The notes: generated from the sequence alone by a model not told the origin. Counted from the first letter of the stretch, positions 23,334-33,024 are shown. The stretch: DNA of 64,000 nt from Mycolicibacterium sp. lyk4-40-TYG-92 (GCF_030209435.1 NZ_JARVRX010000027.1:54734-118733); one strand, 5' to 3'. A program made the numbers and translations.

Positions 23334-25919
23334 ATGGACACCAATGACGTTGACGTCGTAATCGTTGGAGCTGGTTTCTCGGGTCTCTATGCGACCCACC
23401 GACTCCGTAACGGGTTGAAGCTCTCCGTGCAGGCCTTCGAAGCTGCACCCAGTGCCGGCGGGGTGTGGCACTGGAACACCTACCCCGGAGCGCGCTGCGA
23501 TTTCGAGAGCATCTTCTACTCGTACTCATTCGACGAGGATCTGCAGCGCGAGTGGCGCTGGACGGAGCGTTTCGCCTCTCAGCCCGAGATCAAGCGATAC
23601 CTCGAACACGTCGCCGACCGATTTGACCTCCGACGCAGCTACCGCTTCAACACCCGGGTTACCTCGGTGGTATGGGACGAGGACACCGAGCGGTGGCGCG
23701 TCGGCACCGACGACGGGGCCACCACGACCGCACGGTTCTTCCTCAACGGAGCGGGTGCATTCGGAGTGACGAAGCCCAACGACTTCCCCGGACAGAGCGA
23801 CTTCGACGGCACGGTGGTGCACACCAGCAGCTGGCCCCAACAGGGCATCGAGCTGGCTGGCAAACGCGTCGCCGTGATCGGCACGGGGTCTACGGGCATC
23901 CAGGTCATCCAGACCATCGCCAGTGAGGTCGGCCAACTGACGGTCTTCCAGCGGACCCCCAACTTCGCCTGCCCCCTGGGGAACGCGCCGTTGTCCGATG
24001 ACGAATTCGACGCCACGGTGGCGGACTACCCACGGATTCGTCAGGAGGCGCTCAACAGCATCGCGGGCGCGGCATATCCGCGCGCGGTGCTTCCAGCGGC
24101 GGCCCACACGCCAGAACAACAACGCGCGGTCTACGACCAGTTCTACAACGGCGGCGGTTTCCGCATGCTTGCCTCCACCTACTACGACCTGATCACCAAT
24201 CCCGAAGCGAATCGAACGGTGGCCGACTACATCCGAAGCCGCATCCGTGAGCGTGTGACCGACCCCGAGGTCGCCGAACTGCTGTGCCCGACCGATCACC
24301 CCTACGGAGTCAAGCGGGCGACGTTCGAAACCAAGTACTTCGAGGCATTCAACGAACCCCACGTACACCTCGTCGATGCGCGCACGACACCAATCGTTCG
24401 CATCACGGAAAAAGGTATCGCCACCACCGAGCAGGAATACGAATTCGACGTCATCATCTTGGCCACCGGATTCGATGTGGGCGCGGGAGCCTTGAAGCGG
24501 ATGGGTGTCATCGGCCGCGAAGGCAAGCAACTGACCGATCACTGGGCGCACGGCCAACGGGCCTATATCGGCACGGCCACCCACGGGTTTCCGAACCTCT
24601 TTCACATCAACGGTCCGCAAGGTCCCGCTGCCTTGTTCAACAATCCCATTGCCATCGAAGAGAGCGTCGACTTCATTGCAGACCTCATCACGACGATGCG
24701 GGAGCGCGGGTACCGAACGGCAGAAGTGACCGACGAGGCCGAGACCCGCTACAACGAGCTGGTCTGTGAAGTCGCCGACGTGACACTATTTCCCACCGCG
24801 ACCACGTGGTACATGGGCGACAACATCCCGGGCAAAGCGCGAACCCCGTTGTCGCTGTTCACCGGCGCCCCGATGTTCCGCGCGATCGTCGCCGAGGTGG
24901 CGGCACACGACTTCAGCGGATTCGCCTTCGATGGGCACGAAAGGCCGGTTTCGACACTGGTCAGTCTCGACGGCAGCGAAGTCTTCCTGCTCGCGGGAAT
25001 GATGAATATGGGCATGAAACCCCTCGAGCAGTGTTCCCTGGAGGAAGCACGTTTCAGCCTGGAGTCCTTCAAGGCCTTGCAGCTTCCGCTACCGGCCGGC
25101 ATCTCCATTACCGAGGTGTCCTATCCCACAGAGGAGGGACAGCGCCCAGTGCGGCTGTACCGGCCCGAAGGTCTAACCGGCCCGCTGCCCGTCATCGTGT
25201 TCGCACACGGCGGTGGTTGGATCGGCGGAAGCCTCAACGCGTTCGACGAGCCGTGCGCGGTCCTGGCTAAACGGGTCGGCGCGGTCGTGGTGTCACCGGA
25301 CTACCGGCTGGCACCCGAACATCCTTTCCCCGCAGCTCCAAATGACGTCCTCGCCGCGCTGCGGTGGGCGGGTGAGCATGCAAGCGAGTTCGGCGGAGAC
25401 CCCGACCGTATTGCAATCGGCGGCGAGAGCGCAGGGGCGAACCTTGCGGCGGTGACCGCACTACGCGCCCGAGACGAGGGCGGTCCCACGCTGCGGGCCC
25501 AGATTCTGGTGACGCCACCCGTAGACCCGTTGGCCGACAACGACTCTCGCAAGCAGTTCGCTGCGGGACCGATGATCTCGGCCGAAGTCGGGGAATGCAT
25601 GTGGACCATGTATCTGGGTGACCCCGCGAACGCCACCTCGCCGTGGGCGGCGCCGATCCGGGCCGAGGACCTGTCGGGGTTGCCGCCGACTCTGATCGTG
25701 ACCATGGAGATCGACCCGACTCGGGACGAAGCCGAGGACTACGCGGCCGCGTTGCTGGCCGCTGGGGTGCCGACGCAATGCCGACGCCTCCCACGCCTGT
25801 TCCACACCACGTTGTCCGTGTCAGGGGCGGTGCCGCGGGCTGGGGAGATCCACGACGCGATGGCGGAATTCCTTGTCCCGCTGCTGGCTCGGCAAGCCGA
25901 GGCCAGCGTCGTCGGCTGA
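23334..25919 (+). CDS. Fusion of Baeyer-Villiger monooxygenase and HSL-type esterase
   Basis: The 861-residue protein joins two enzymes. Residues 1 to about 530 are an FAD/NADPH monooxygenase: FAD motif GAGFSG at 12-17, the Baeyer-Villiger fingerprint FDGTVVHTSSW at 157-167 and a second Rossmann motif GTGSTG at 183-188. Residues from about 565 are a hormone-sensitive-lipase-type hydrolase: HGGGW at 625-629, nucleophile S699 in GESAG, a probable acid in MEIDPTRDE and His in LFHTT. A ketone would be converted to an ester and then cleaved to acid and alcohol in one polypeptide. The frame is continuous across the linker. Confidence 0.9.
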   Translation: MDTNDVDVVIVGAGFSGLYATHRLRNGLKLSVQAFEAAPSAGGVWHWNTYPGARCDFESIFYSYSFDEDLQREWRWTERFASQPEIKRYLEHVADRFDLRRSYRFNTRVTSVVWDEDTERWRVGTDDGATTTARFFLNGAGAFGVTKPNDFPGQSDFDGTVVHTSSWPQQGIELAGKRVAVIGTGSTGIQVIQTIASEVGQLTVFQRTPNFACPLGNAPLSDDEFDATVADYPRIRQEALNSIAGAAYPRAVLPAAAHTPEQQRAVYDQFYNGGGFRMLASTYYDLITNPEANRTVADYIRSRIRERVTDPEVAELLCPTDHPYGVKRATFETKYFEAFNEPHVHLVDARTTPIVRITEKGIATTEQEYEFDVIILATGFDVGAGALKRMGVIGREGKQLTDHWAHGQRAYIGTATHGFPNLFHINGPQGPAALFNNPIAIEESVDFIADLITTMRERGYRTAEVTDEAETRYNELVCEVADVTLFPTATTWYMGDNIPGKARTPLSLFTGAPMFRAIVAEVAAHDFSGFAFDGHERPVSTLVSLDGSEVFLLAGMMNMGMKPLEQCSLEEARFSLESFKALQLPLPAGISITEVSYPTEEGQRPVRLYRPEGLTGPLPVIVFAHGGGWIGGSLNAFDEPCAVLAKRVGAVVVSPDYRLAPEHPFPAAPNDVLAALRWAGEHASEFGGDPDRIAIGGESAGANLAAVTALRARDEGGPTLRAQILVTPPVDPLADNDSRKQFAAGPMISAEVGECMWTMYLGDPANATSPWAAPIRAEDLSGLPPTLIVTMEIDPTRDEAEDYAAALLAAGVPTQCRRLPRLFHTTLSVSGAVPRAGEIHDAMAEFLVPLLARQAEASVVG

Positions 25920-26033
25920 GTAGTGGTGGTGGCCGGGACGGCGCAGCGACCGGCCATCACCACGAAATACCGACGATCACAACCTGATTCATGCTGTCCA
26001 CACTTGACACGAACAGAAAGAAGATGCACTGAC

Positions 26034-26789
26034 ATGAGCAGTTCCCTCCACGGCAAGCGAGCGCTGATAACTGGCGGACACCGCGGGATCGGTCGCGCGA
26101 TCGCCGAGGCCTTCACTGAGGCCGGTGCGGTCGTCGCCATCGCTGATATCGAGGGCGCCGAGGCTGCAGCGAAAGAGATCGGCCGTGGCGCGATCGGTGT
26201 CGCATGCGACGTGAGCTCAGCCGACAGTGTCGCCGCGGCAGTGCAGGCGACGACGGAGTCCCTCGGCGGACTCGACGTGCTCGTGAACAACGCCGGTGTG
26301 GAGACGCTCGCCCCGCTGCACGAGACCAGCGAGGCGGACTTCGACCGCTTGGTGTCGATCAACGTGCGCGGACCTTGGCTTGTTTACAAGCATGCCGTGC
26401 CGGCGCTCATCGATGGCGGCGGTGCCATCATCAACATCGCCTCGATCAGCGGCGTGGTGGCCTTTCCCTTACTGGGCATCTACTCGGCGACCAAGGCCGC
26501 ATTGATCAGGCTCACCGAGGCCATGGCGCTGGAGCTGCGTGACCACGGGGTGCGTGCCAACGCCATCTGTCCAGGCTTCGTCAACACCGAGATGGTGGCG
26601 CGCACCAATGACGTCTTCGCGGACATCACCGGTCTGCCGTTCGAGCAGATGGTGACCCAAGGTCAGGGCGGCATGGCCGCACCGGCCGACATTGCCGGCC
26701 TGGCAACCTATCTGGCCTCAGACACCGCATCCTTCGTCAATGGCACGGCCACCGTGGTCGACGGAGGCATGAACCTGCGGCGTGTCTAG
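26034..26789 (+). CDS. Short-chain dehydrogenase/reductase
   Basis: This 251-residue SDR has TGGHRGIG near residues 13-20, NNAG in the middle, Ser in NIASISG and the YSATK catalytic pair. GAAAGAAG precedes ATG 26034. It lies 114 bp after the monooxygenase-esterase on the same strand and ends against a strong bidirectional hairpin. It probably oxidises a secondary alcohol to the ketone used by the monooxygenase, or the alcohol released by the esterase; this is inferred from position. Confidence 0.86.
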   Translation: MSSSLHGKRALITGGHRGIGRAIAEAFTEAGAVVAIADIEGAEAAAKEIGRGAIGVACDVSSADSVAAAVQATTESLGGLDVLVNNAGVETLAPLHETSEADFDRLVSINVRGPWLVYKHAVPALIDGGGAIINIASISGVVAFPLLGIYSATKAALIRLTEAMALELRDHGVRANAICPGFVNTEMVARTNDVFADITGLPFEQMVTQGQGGMAAPADIAGLATYLASDTASFVNGTATVVDGGMNLRRV

Positions 26790-26799
26790 CGATCCGTCG

Positions 26800-26830
26800 C
26801 CGCGTTAGCGACCGAGGATCGCTAACGCGG
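26800..26830. terminator. Bidirectional hairpin terminator
   Basis: CCGCGTTAGCGA (26800-26811) and TCGCTAACGCGG (26819-26830) form a perfect 12-bp stem with a 7-base loop between convergent genes. There is no T-run, as is usual in actinobacteria. The stem includes the stop and last codons of the LuxR regulator. Confidence 0.8.
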
Positions 26831-29140
26831 TGACGGGTGCCGGGCCATCCAGGCCGCCACTTGGGCGCGGGACGCGAAGCCCAGCTTGGACAGGATGCGC
26901 TCGACGTGCCCGTCGGCTGTGCGCTTGGAGATGACAAGGCGCTCGGCGATCTCGCGGTTGGACAGGCCCACCTCGACCAACGCTGCGACTTCGAATTCCC
27001 GTTTCGTCAGAGGTTCGCTGGGCAGGCGCGCTGACCTGTGCACTCCATCGAGTACTCCGAGCACGAAATCGATCGCCTCGTCGACGTCCATCGGCCTGGC
27101 TGAACGTGACATGTCCACCGGTGCAGGCTCGGTCGGCGTGGGAGTGTGCGAGGCCGCGAAAGTGGACAACTGGGGCCCGAAGGCATCGATGGAGGTTCCC
27201 ATTGCCTGCCACAGCCCCTTGGCCGTTCGCGAGAGCACCCGGGAACGACCAAATTGACTGCGGTCGTTGGCAATCCACCCGAGGAGATCGGTAGCCAGCG
27301 CGACCGCGATGCCATCGCCGAAAGTACGTCGTAGCTCCAACACTCGGCGCGCGGAGCGCTCCGCCTCGTCGTGGTGGCCCAACGACCAATGTGCCAGCGC
27401 CGCCGCCCATTCGGCATATGCGTGCGCCGAACGTTCGCCGTACTGCTCGCAGAGCGTCGCGGCGTCACGGGCTTCGGTGAGGGCTCGGTCGGCCGCGCCG
27501 TCCGTGACCAAAGCGCTGGCAAGCATGTATCGCGCCGTCAATTCCATTTCGCGATCACCACGGCCGGCGTGATCCTGCACCGCTTGGCCAAAGCCGCGTA
27601 CTGCAGCGGCCGTGTCACCGGTGAATAAAGCCCGCAGCGCCGTCCACTGGCGCACGTGCGCGGCGAACAGTTCGTCGCCGGACTCCACGGCGTACAGCTT
27701 CAGCTCGTTCAACCACGGAACCGGGGATGCCTGGTCGCCCTGCAGCAAGGCGATCCAGGTGACGACCCACAGACAGTGCGCCCGCGCGGCTGATGGTGAC
27801 GTTTCGGCCTCGAGCATGGATTCGATGCGCATCCTGCCTTCTGCGAGGCGTCCATTCGTCAACCAGTGATAACGCAGCCGGCCCAGCAGTTCGAGCGCGG
27901 CCTGTCCTTCTGACGGAGTCGTAGCGCTCCAATGCAGGGCGGCCACATAGCTGGGGTGATCAAGGCTCAGCTGCCGAATCAAGTTGTCTTGGTTGGGTCC
28001 ACACCACTGCGTCAACATTTCGGCAGCGCGACGCAGCATCACGTCGCGGTGGCGGCGGTGCAACTGCTCCGTCTCTCCGGCTTGGTCGGCCAACTCGGCA
28101 GCGACCTCTCGGACAGCGGCCGACAGGTGGTAGCGCATGGTCCCCGCACCGCGGTCAGTGAGCACGATCGACTGGGCGACGAGCCGGTCGATCGCGTCGA
28201 ACACGTCCTCCGCGCGCAGCTCGCCGAAAGCACAGATCTGTTCGGTGAGTTCGAGGTCGAAGGTCGCAGGAAACACCGCCAGGCGGCGCCACAGCACCTG
28301 CGCGTTGCCATGACACAGGTCGTAGCTCCACTCCACCATCGCCCGCAGTGATCGGTGGCGTGACACTGCATTGACGTCGGAGGCGGTCAGTGAGGTCAAC
28401 CGTTTCCGGAACCGCTCGACAACCTGCTCCACCGTGAGGGACCTCAGTTTGGCCGCCGCCAACTCGATGGCCAGTGGCGATCCCTCCAGCAACCGGCACA
28501 GCTCGATCACGGCGTCGGCGTTGACGCCCGTCACGTCGAAGTCCGGATCCACGGCGGCGGTGCGTTCGATGAGCAAGCTCACCGATCCGTCGGCGACCAG
28601 CTGGTCGGCAGGCGTACCCGGTTCGGGCACGCTCAGCGGAAGGACCGGGCGCAGCACTTCACCCACCACGCCCAGGTGTTCCCGGCTGGTGGTGATGATG
28701 CACAAGTTCGGGGCTACACGCAGCAGCACGGGCACGGTGAGGCGCACGGCGTCGATGACGTGCTCACAGTTGTCGATTACCAACAGGACTCGGCGCTCGG
28801 GAAGGAACGACAACAGCTTGTCCCGTGGCCGTGTCGCCGACTGATCGCTGATCCCCAAGGCACTGACGATCGCAGCCTCGACGTCGTTGGCGCCGGCCCC
28901 GACGCTTAGATCAGTCAGCCGGACCAGCCAGGCGCCGTCGGAGAACTTCCCCGCCACACGATGCGCCACTTCCAGAGCGAGGCGGGTCTTGCCGACACCG
29001 CCGGGTCCGGTGAAGGTGATCAACCGCGACTGGGTCAGCATCCGTTGGGCTGCTTCCAGATCATGGCGGCGAGCCACGAGTCGATTCAACGGCGGACCGA
29101 CCCGCTCGCCTCCTCGTCGCTGGCTCCACGATGAGCTCAT
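26822..29140 (-). CDS. Large ATP-binding LuxR-family regulator (MalT/LAL-like)
   Basis: The 772-residue regulator has an N-terminal STAND-type ATPase with Walker A GPGGVGKT at 45-52, Walker B RRVLLVIDNCEH near 115-126 and a TSREHLG sensor. A long alpha-helical TPR-like region follows. The C-terminal LuxR helix-turn-helix (LTKREFEVAALVEVGLSNREIAERLVISKRTADGHVERILSKLG) covers the last 65 residues. Such proteins use inducer plus ATP to assemble on tandem DNA boxes. The paired 12-bp arrays before this gene and before the monooxygenase are obvious candidate sites. Confidence 0.9.
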   Translation of the reverse strand: MSSSWSQRRGGERVGPPLNRLVARRHDLEAAQRMLTQSRLITFTGPGGVGKTRLALEVAHRVAGKFSDGAWLVRLTDLSVGAGANDVEAAIVSALGISDQSATRPRDKLLSFLPERRVLLVIDNCEHVIDAVRLTVPVLLRVAPNLCIITTSREHLGVVGEVLRPVLPLSVPEPGTPADQLVADGSVSLLIERTAAVDPDFDVTGVNADAVIELCRLLEGSPLAIELAAAKLRSLTVEQVVERFRKRLTSLTASDVNAVSRHRSLRAMVEWSYDLCHGNAQVLWRRLAVFPATFDLELTEQICAFGELRAEDVFDAIDRLVAQSIVLTDRGAGTMRYHLSAAVREVAAELADQAGETEQLHRRHRDVMLRRAAEMLTQWCGPNQDNLIRQLSLDHPSYVAALHWSATTPSEGQAALELLGRLRYHWLTNGRLAEGRMRIESMLEAETSPSAARAHCLWVVTWIALLQGDQASPVPWLNELKLYAVESGDELFAAHVRQWTALRALFTGDTAAAVRGFGQAVQDHAGRGDREMELTARYMLASALVTDGAADRALTEARDAATLCEQYGERSAHAYAEWAAALAHWSLGHHDEAERSARRVLELRRTFGDGIAVALATDLLGWIANDRSQFGRSRVLSRTAKGLWQAMGTSIDAFGPQLSTFAASHTPTPTEPAPVDMSRSARPMDVDEAIDFVLGVLDGVHRSARLPSEPLTKREFEVAALVEVGLSNREIAERLVISKRTADGHVERILSKLGFASRAQVAAWMARHPSPR

Positions 29141-29309
29141 ACCGAGATATTAGGTTGCGTCCCACGCGACGCCGAAAAATCGACGTTTGCCCGGCCATAC
29201 TGATGAGAACAATCGCGGCCGTCAGTTCCAGTAGTCGACTCGGTCATCTACGTGTGCGCGGTTCCCGTGCGGCGGCTGGGATAGCCGCTGCACGGCTGGA
29301 GGTACGCGC

Positions 29310-29345
29310 GGAGATACCCGTATCCATACCTAAACCCATACCTGT
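29310..29345 (-). repeat. Array B: three 12-bp tandem repeats upstream of the LuxR regulator
   Basis: Read on the minus strand the three 12-mers are ACAGGTATGGGT, TTAGGTATGGAT and ACGGGTATCTCC. They share the core (A/C)GGTAT(A/G)G and the period of array A. They point toward the regulator gene, which starts 169 bp away, and also lie about 220 bp upstream of the divergent acyl-CoA dehydrogenase. The rest of the 29141-29393 gap shows no gene. Confidence 0.7.
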
Positions 29346-29393
29346 CTCCGGCCAGACGCTGGCGCGGCCGCCGAATCGCCCAATAATTGCGCT

Positions 29394-29567
29394 ATGAACA
29401 ATGGAAATGACGCGATACGGCTAGAACGCGACTTGCGAGCCCGCATCGAGAGGCAAAGCCGTCGCAAAGTTGCCATGCACGGCCGCCAAGCGGTTTACGA
29501 GGTCTGTTCCATTGCGCGGCAGGAGGATTCGATTGTACTGTCTTCTCTGGGTGCGATGGACCGATGA
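29394..29567 (+). CDS. Possible small protein coupled to the acyl-CoA dehydrogenase
   Basis: A 57-codon frame from ATG 29394 ends in a 4-bp ATGA overlap with the following acyl-CoA dehydrogenase start. The product would be basic and mostly helical (RLERDLRARIERQSRRKVAMHGRQAVYEV), with no recognised family and no clear ribosome-binding site. The exact overlap is the main reason to list it. It may be a coupling leader rather than a functional protein. Confidence 0.3.
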   Translation: MNNGNDAIRLERDLRARIERQSRRKVAMHGRQAVYEVCSIARQEDSIVLSSLGAMDR

Positions 29568-31366
29568 AGTCGACGCTGATGTCTCGCCTTGATCTGGACT
29601 TTCTGCTCTTCGAGTGGCTGCGGGTCGATGAATTGCTGAAGAGACCACGGTTCGCACACCACACCAGTGACACGTTCGCCGACATATTGACCCTCTGCGA
29701 GGAACTAGCCGAGCGCCATTTCGCGCCTCACTACAAGCGCAGCGACGCCGCGGAACCCACACTGAACGATGGAAATGTCAGCGTGCTGCCAGAAATCAAG
29801 GACGCGTTGCGTGCTTTCGCCGACACCGAACTGCTCGCCATGAGCTTGGACGAAAGCTACGGCGGAGCCCAAGTGCCGGTGGTCGTGTCCACGGCGGCAT
29901 TCACCTGGTTGAACGCCGCCAACTTCGGTACCGCCGGCTATCCCCTTCTGACATTGGCCAATTGCAACCTGCTCGTTGAGTTCGGAACCGAAGACCAGAT
30001 CGCGGCTTTCGTGCCGCCCATGCTCGCCGGTCGATTTACCGGCACCATGTGTCTCTCCGAACCACACGCAGGATCGTCGTTGAGCGACATCACCACCCGA
30101 GCCGTCCCGCAGGACGACGGCACATACCGTCTCTTCGGATCCAAGATGTGGATATCCGGCGGGGACCACGACGCCAGCGAGAACATCGTGCACCTCGTGC
30201 TGGCCAAACTGCCGGGATCCCCACATGGCACCAAGGGCATTTCGCTGTTCATCGTGCCGAAGTTCCTCGTCGCCGAAGACAGTTCACTCGGCGAGCGCAA
30301 TGATGTGGTGGCGGCGGGCCTCAACCACAAAATGGGACAACGCGGACTCGCCAACCTGGCATTGAACTTCGGGGAAGGGGCCTTCGAGCCCGGCGGCGCC
30401 ACAGGGGCTGTCGGCTACCTCGTCGGACAGCCGCACCACGGGTTGGCCTACATGTTCCACATGATGAACGAAGCCCGGCTGATGACCGGTGCCTCCGCCA
30501 CCGCGCTTGGCTACACCGGGTACCTCAAGTCGCTCGACTACGCCCGGATGCGGCCGCAGGGCCGCCCGCTCTCGGCGAAAGATCCTGATACGGCACCGGT
30601 TGCGATCATCGAGCATCCCGACGTCAAGCGGATGCTCCTGGCCCAGAAATCCTATGTCGAGGGTGCGCTCGCGCTGGTGTTGTACTGCGCGTGGCTGACC
30701 GACATCGCTGCCGGGGCCGAGACTCCCGAGGAGCGCCAGGACGCCACCGAGCTACTCGACCTGCTCACCCCGATCACCAAGAGTTGGCCGGCACAGTGGT
30801 GTGTTCAGGCCAGCGATCTGGCCATCCAAATCCACGGCGGCTACGGCTACACGCGCGAGTACGACGTCGAGCAGCTCTACCGCGACAACAGGATCAACCC
30901 GATCCATGAAGGCACCCACGGCATCCAGAGCCTGGATCTGCTCGGCCGCAAAGTGCGCCAACATGGAGGCGCCGGCTTAGGGCTGCTGGAGCAAGAAGTC
31001 ACCACAACAATCACCCGGGCCACCGCGTTCGGTGGTGAGCCGGCGCAGTTGGCCGCGCAGCTCCACGCGTCGTGGCAGACGTTGCGCGATGTCACCACGG
31101 TGCTGCTCAGCTGCGGTGACCCGACCGTGGCGTTGGCCAACAGCGCGCTCTATCTCGAGGCGTTCGGCCACATCGTGGTGGCGTGGCTGTGGCTTGACCA
31201 GATGCTTGCCGCCCACGGCCGAGAAGGCGCCTTCTACGTGGGCAAACAGTATGCGGCCCGCTACTTCTACCGGTACGAGTTGCCGAAGACCAAGGCACAG
31301 CTGGAATTACTGCGCACACTCGATCCGACGACCGTGGAAGCAACCTTCGACGGCTGGGAGGCCTAG
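29564..31366 (+). CDS. Large acyl-CoA dehydrogenase (about 600 residues)
   Basis: The 600-residue flavoenzyme belongs to the long acyl-CoA dehydrogenase branch with a C-terminal extension. The FAD/substrate motif is MCLSEPHAGSSLSD and the Arg-region segment is GGYGYTREYDVEQLYRDNRI. The catalytic base is E449 in IHEGTHGIQ, the MCAD position. About 150 residues follow the core, as in FadE5-like enzymes. ATG 29564 or the in-frame ATG 29579 could be the start. It is followed 20 bp later by an acyl-CoA ligase, giving an activation plus first-desaturation pair. Confidence 0.9.
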   Translation: MKSTLMSRLDLDFLLFEWLRVDELLKRPRFAHHTSDTFADILTLCEELAERHFAPHYKRSDAAEPTLNDGNVSVLPEIKDALRAFADTELLAMSLDESYGGAQVPVVVSTAAFTWLNAANFGTAGYPLLTLANCNLLVEFGTEDQIAAFVPPMLAGRFTGTMCLSEPHAGSSLSDITTRAVPQDDGTYRLFGSKMWISGGDHDASENIVHLVLAKLPGSPHGTKGISLFIVPKFLVAEDSSLGERNDVVAAGLNHKMGQRGLANLALNFGEGAFEPGGATGAVGYLVGQPHHGLAYMFHMMNEARLMTGASATALGYTGYLKSLDYARMRPQGRPLSAKDPDTAPVAIIEHPDVKRMLLAQKSYVEGALALVLYCAWLTDIAAGAETPEERQDATELLDLLTPITKSWPAQWCVQASDLAIQIHGGYGYTREYDVEQLYRDNRINPIHEGTHGIQSLDLLGRKVRQHGGAGLGLLEQEVTTTITRATAFGGEPAQLAAQLHASWQTLRDVTTVLLSCGDPTVALANSALYLEAFGHIVVAWLWLDQMLAAHGREGAFYVGKQYAARYFYRYELPKTKAQLELLRTLDPTTVEATFDGWEA

Positions 31367-31386
31367 GTGACGAGAAGGATTCACCC

Positions 31387-33024
31387 GTGAAGAGCACGAT
31401 GCAGGACTACTCCCTGACCATCGGGGCCATCGCCCGGCACGGAACCACCGTTCACACCCGGCGCCAAGTGCGAACCCGTGAGCCCGACGGGACCATGCGT
31501 GTCGCGACGTTCGCCCAAATCGGTCAGCGCACAGCGCAATTGGCCAACGCACTGCGCGCAGTGGGGGCTGGTACCGACACCGTGGTGGCCACTTTCATGT
31601 GGAACAACCAGGAGCACGTCGAGGCATACTGCGCCGTGCCCGCGATGGGCGCGGTGCTGCACACACTCAATATCCGGCTCGCCGCTGAGCAGCTCGTCTA
31701 CATCGCCAACCACGCCGGCGACGAGATCGCCATCGTCGATGCCAGCCTCGCCGAACAGTTTTCCGAGATCGCGCCGCACGTGCCCTCCTTGCACACCATC
31801 ATCGTGACCGGCGATGCCGACCTGAGCTCTCTGGTACGGGCGGGTAAACGCGTCGTTCGCTACGACGACATTCTCGACGGGCAGCCCGCCACGTACGACT
31901 GGCCGGACATCGACGAACACAATGCCGCAACCATGTGCTACACGTCCGGGACGACCGGCAACCCCAAAGGTGTTGTCTACAGCCATCGGTCAACCTATCT
32001 GCACACCATGGCGATCTGCGCCAAGGGCGCACTCGAAGTAGGTCCCGAAGACGCCGTGTTGCCCATCGTGCCGATGTTTCACGCCAACGCGTGGGGCCTC
32101 ATCTACGCCGCACTGATGGCCGGCGCCGACCTGGTCCTACCCGACCGCTTCCTGCAAGCCGAACCACTCGTCGAACTCATCGAACGCGAACGTCCGACGA
32201 TCGCCGGCGCAGTGCCCACGGTCTGGAACGACATCGTGCAGTACCTCGAGGAGCGACCCGACGCCGACATCTCGTCGTTGCGGCTGGTCGGATGCGGCGG
32301 GTCAGCGGTCCCCGTGCACCTCATGCGCACCCTGCACGACAAGTACGGGATCTACCTTGTGCAGGCGTGGGGAATGACCGAAACATCGCCGTTGGCAACA
32401 ATATCCAAGCCGTCGCCGATCTTGGCGGACAAAGAATACTGGCGGCGCCGCGCATCTCAAGGCCGGCCGGCGTGCGGCGTGGAGTTACGGATCGTCGACT
32501 CCGACGGGACTGTCATTGACCACAACGGAGAAGCCGTCGGGGAGTTGCAGATGCGGGGCCCGTGGATCACGGGCAGCTACTACAACTTGGAGGCTGACGA
32601 CTCCTTCGACGCCGGCTGGCTCAGCACCGGAGACGTCGGCTCCATCGATGCCGATGGGTACGTCACCCTCACCGACCGTGCCAAGGACGTCATCAAGTCG
32701 GGCGGTGAATGGATCTCCTCGGTGCAGCTGGAGCTGGCTATCGCTTCGCACCCAGGCGTTTTCGAGGCGGCGGTCATCGCGGTGCCCGACGACAGGTGGC
32801 AAGAACGCCCCCTCGCAGCGGTCGTGCTCGGCCGCACTGCGGAGGTGCCTATCGCCGAGCTGCGAGATTTCCTGCGCGACAAGGTCGCGCGTTGGTGGAT
32901 CCCGGAGCGGTGGGCGTTCGTCGACCAGCTTCCTCGCACATCCACGGGCAAGTACGACAAGAAGCGACTACGCGAGTGGCACCGGCAAGGGCAGTTGACG
33001 CCAGTCGATCTCACCGATTGCTGA
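31387..33024 (+). CDS. Medium/long-chain acyl-CoA ligase
   Basis: This 545-residue adenylate-forming ligase has the P-loop YTSGTTGNPKG near 185-195, the second core motif WGMTETSP, GWLSTGDVG and a C-terminal catalytic Lys in TSTGKYDKK. It starts at GTG 31387 with GAGAAGGA upstream. It is coupled to the preceding acyl-CoA dehydrogenase. It would activate the carboxylic acid released by the monooxygenase-esterase, or an imported fatty acid, to its CoA ester. The chain-length preference is not readable. Confidence 0.9.
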   Translation: MKSTMQDYSLTIGAIARHGTTVHTRRQVRTREPDGTMRVATFAQIGQRTAQLANALRAVGAGTDTVVATFMWNNQEHVEAYCAVPAMGAVLHTLNIRLAAEQLVYIANHAGDEIAIVDASLAEQFSEIAPHVPSLHTIIVTGDADLSSLVRAGKRVVRYDDILDGQPATYDWPDIDEHNAATMCYTSGTTGNPKGVVYSHRSTYLHTMAICAKGALEVGPEDAVLPIVPMFHANAWGLIYAALMAGADLVLPDRFLQAEPLVELIERERPTIAGAVPTVWNDIVQYLEERPDADISSLRLVGCGGSAVPVHLMRTLHDKYGIYLVQAWGMTETSPLATISKPSPILADKEYWRRRASQGRPACGVELRIVDSDGTVIDHNGEAVGELQMRGPWITGSYYNLEADDSFDAGWLSTGDVGSIDADGYVTLTDRAKDVIKSGGEWISSVQLELAIASHPGVFEAAVIAVPDDRWQERPLAAVVLGRTAEVPIAELRDFLRDKVARWWIPERWAFVDQLPRTSTGKYDKKRLREWHRQGQLTPVDLTDC

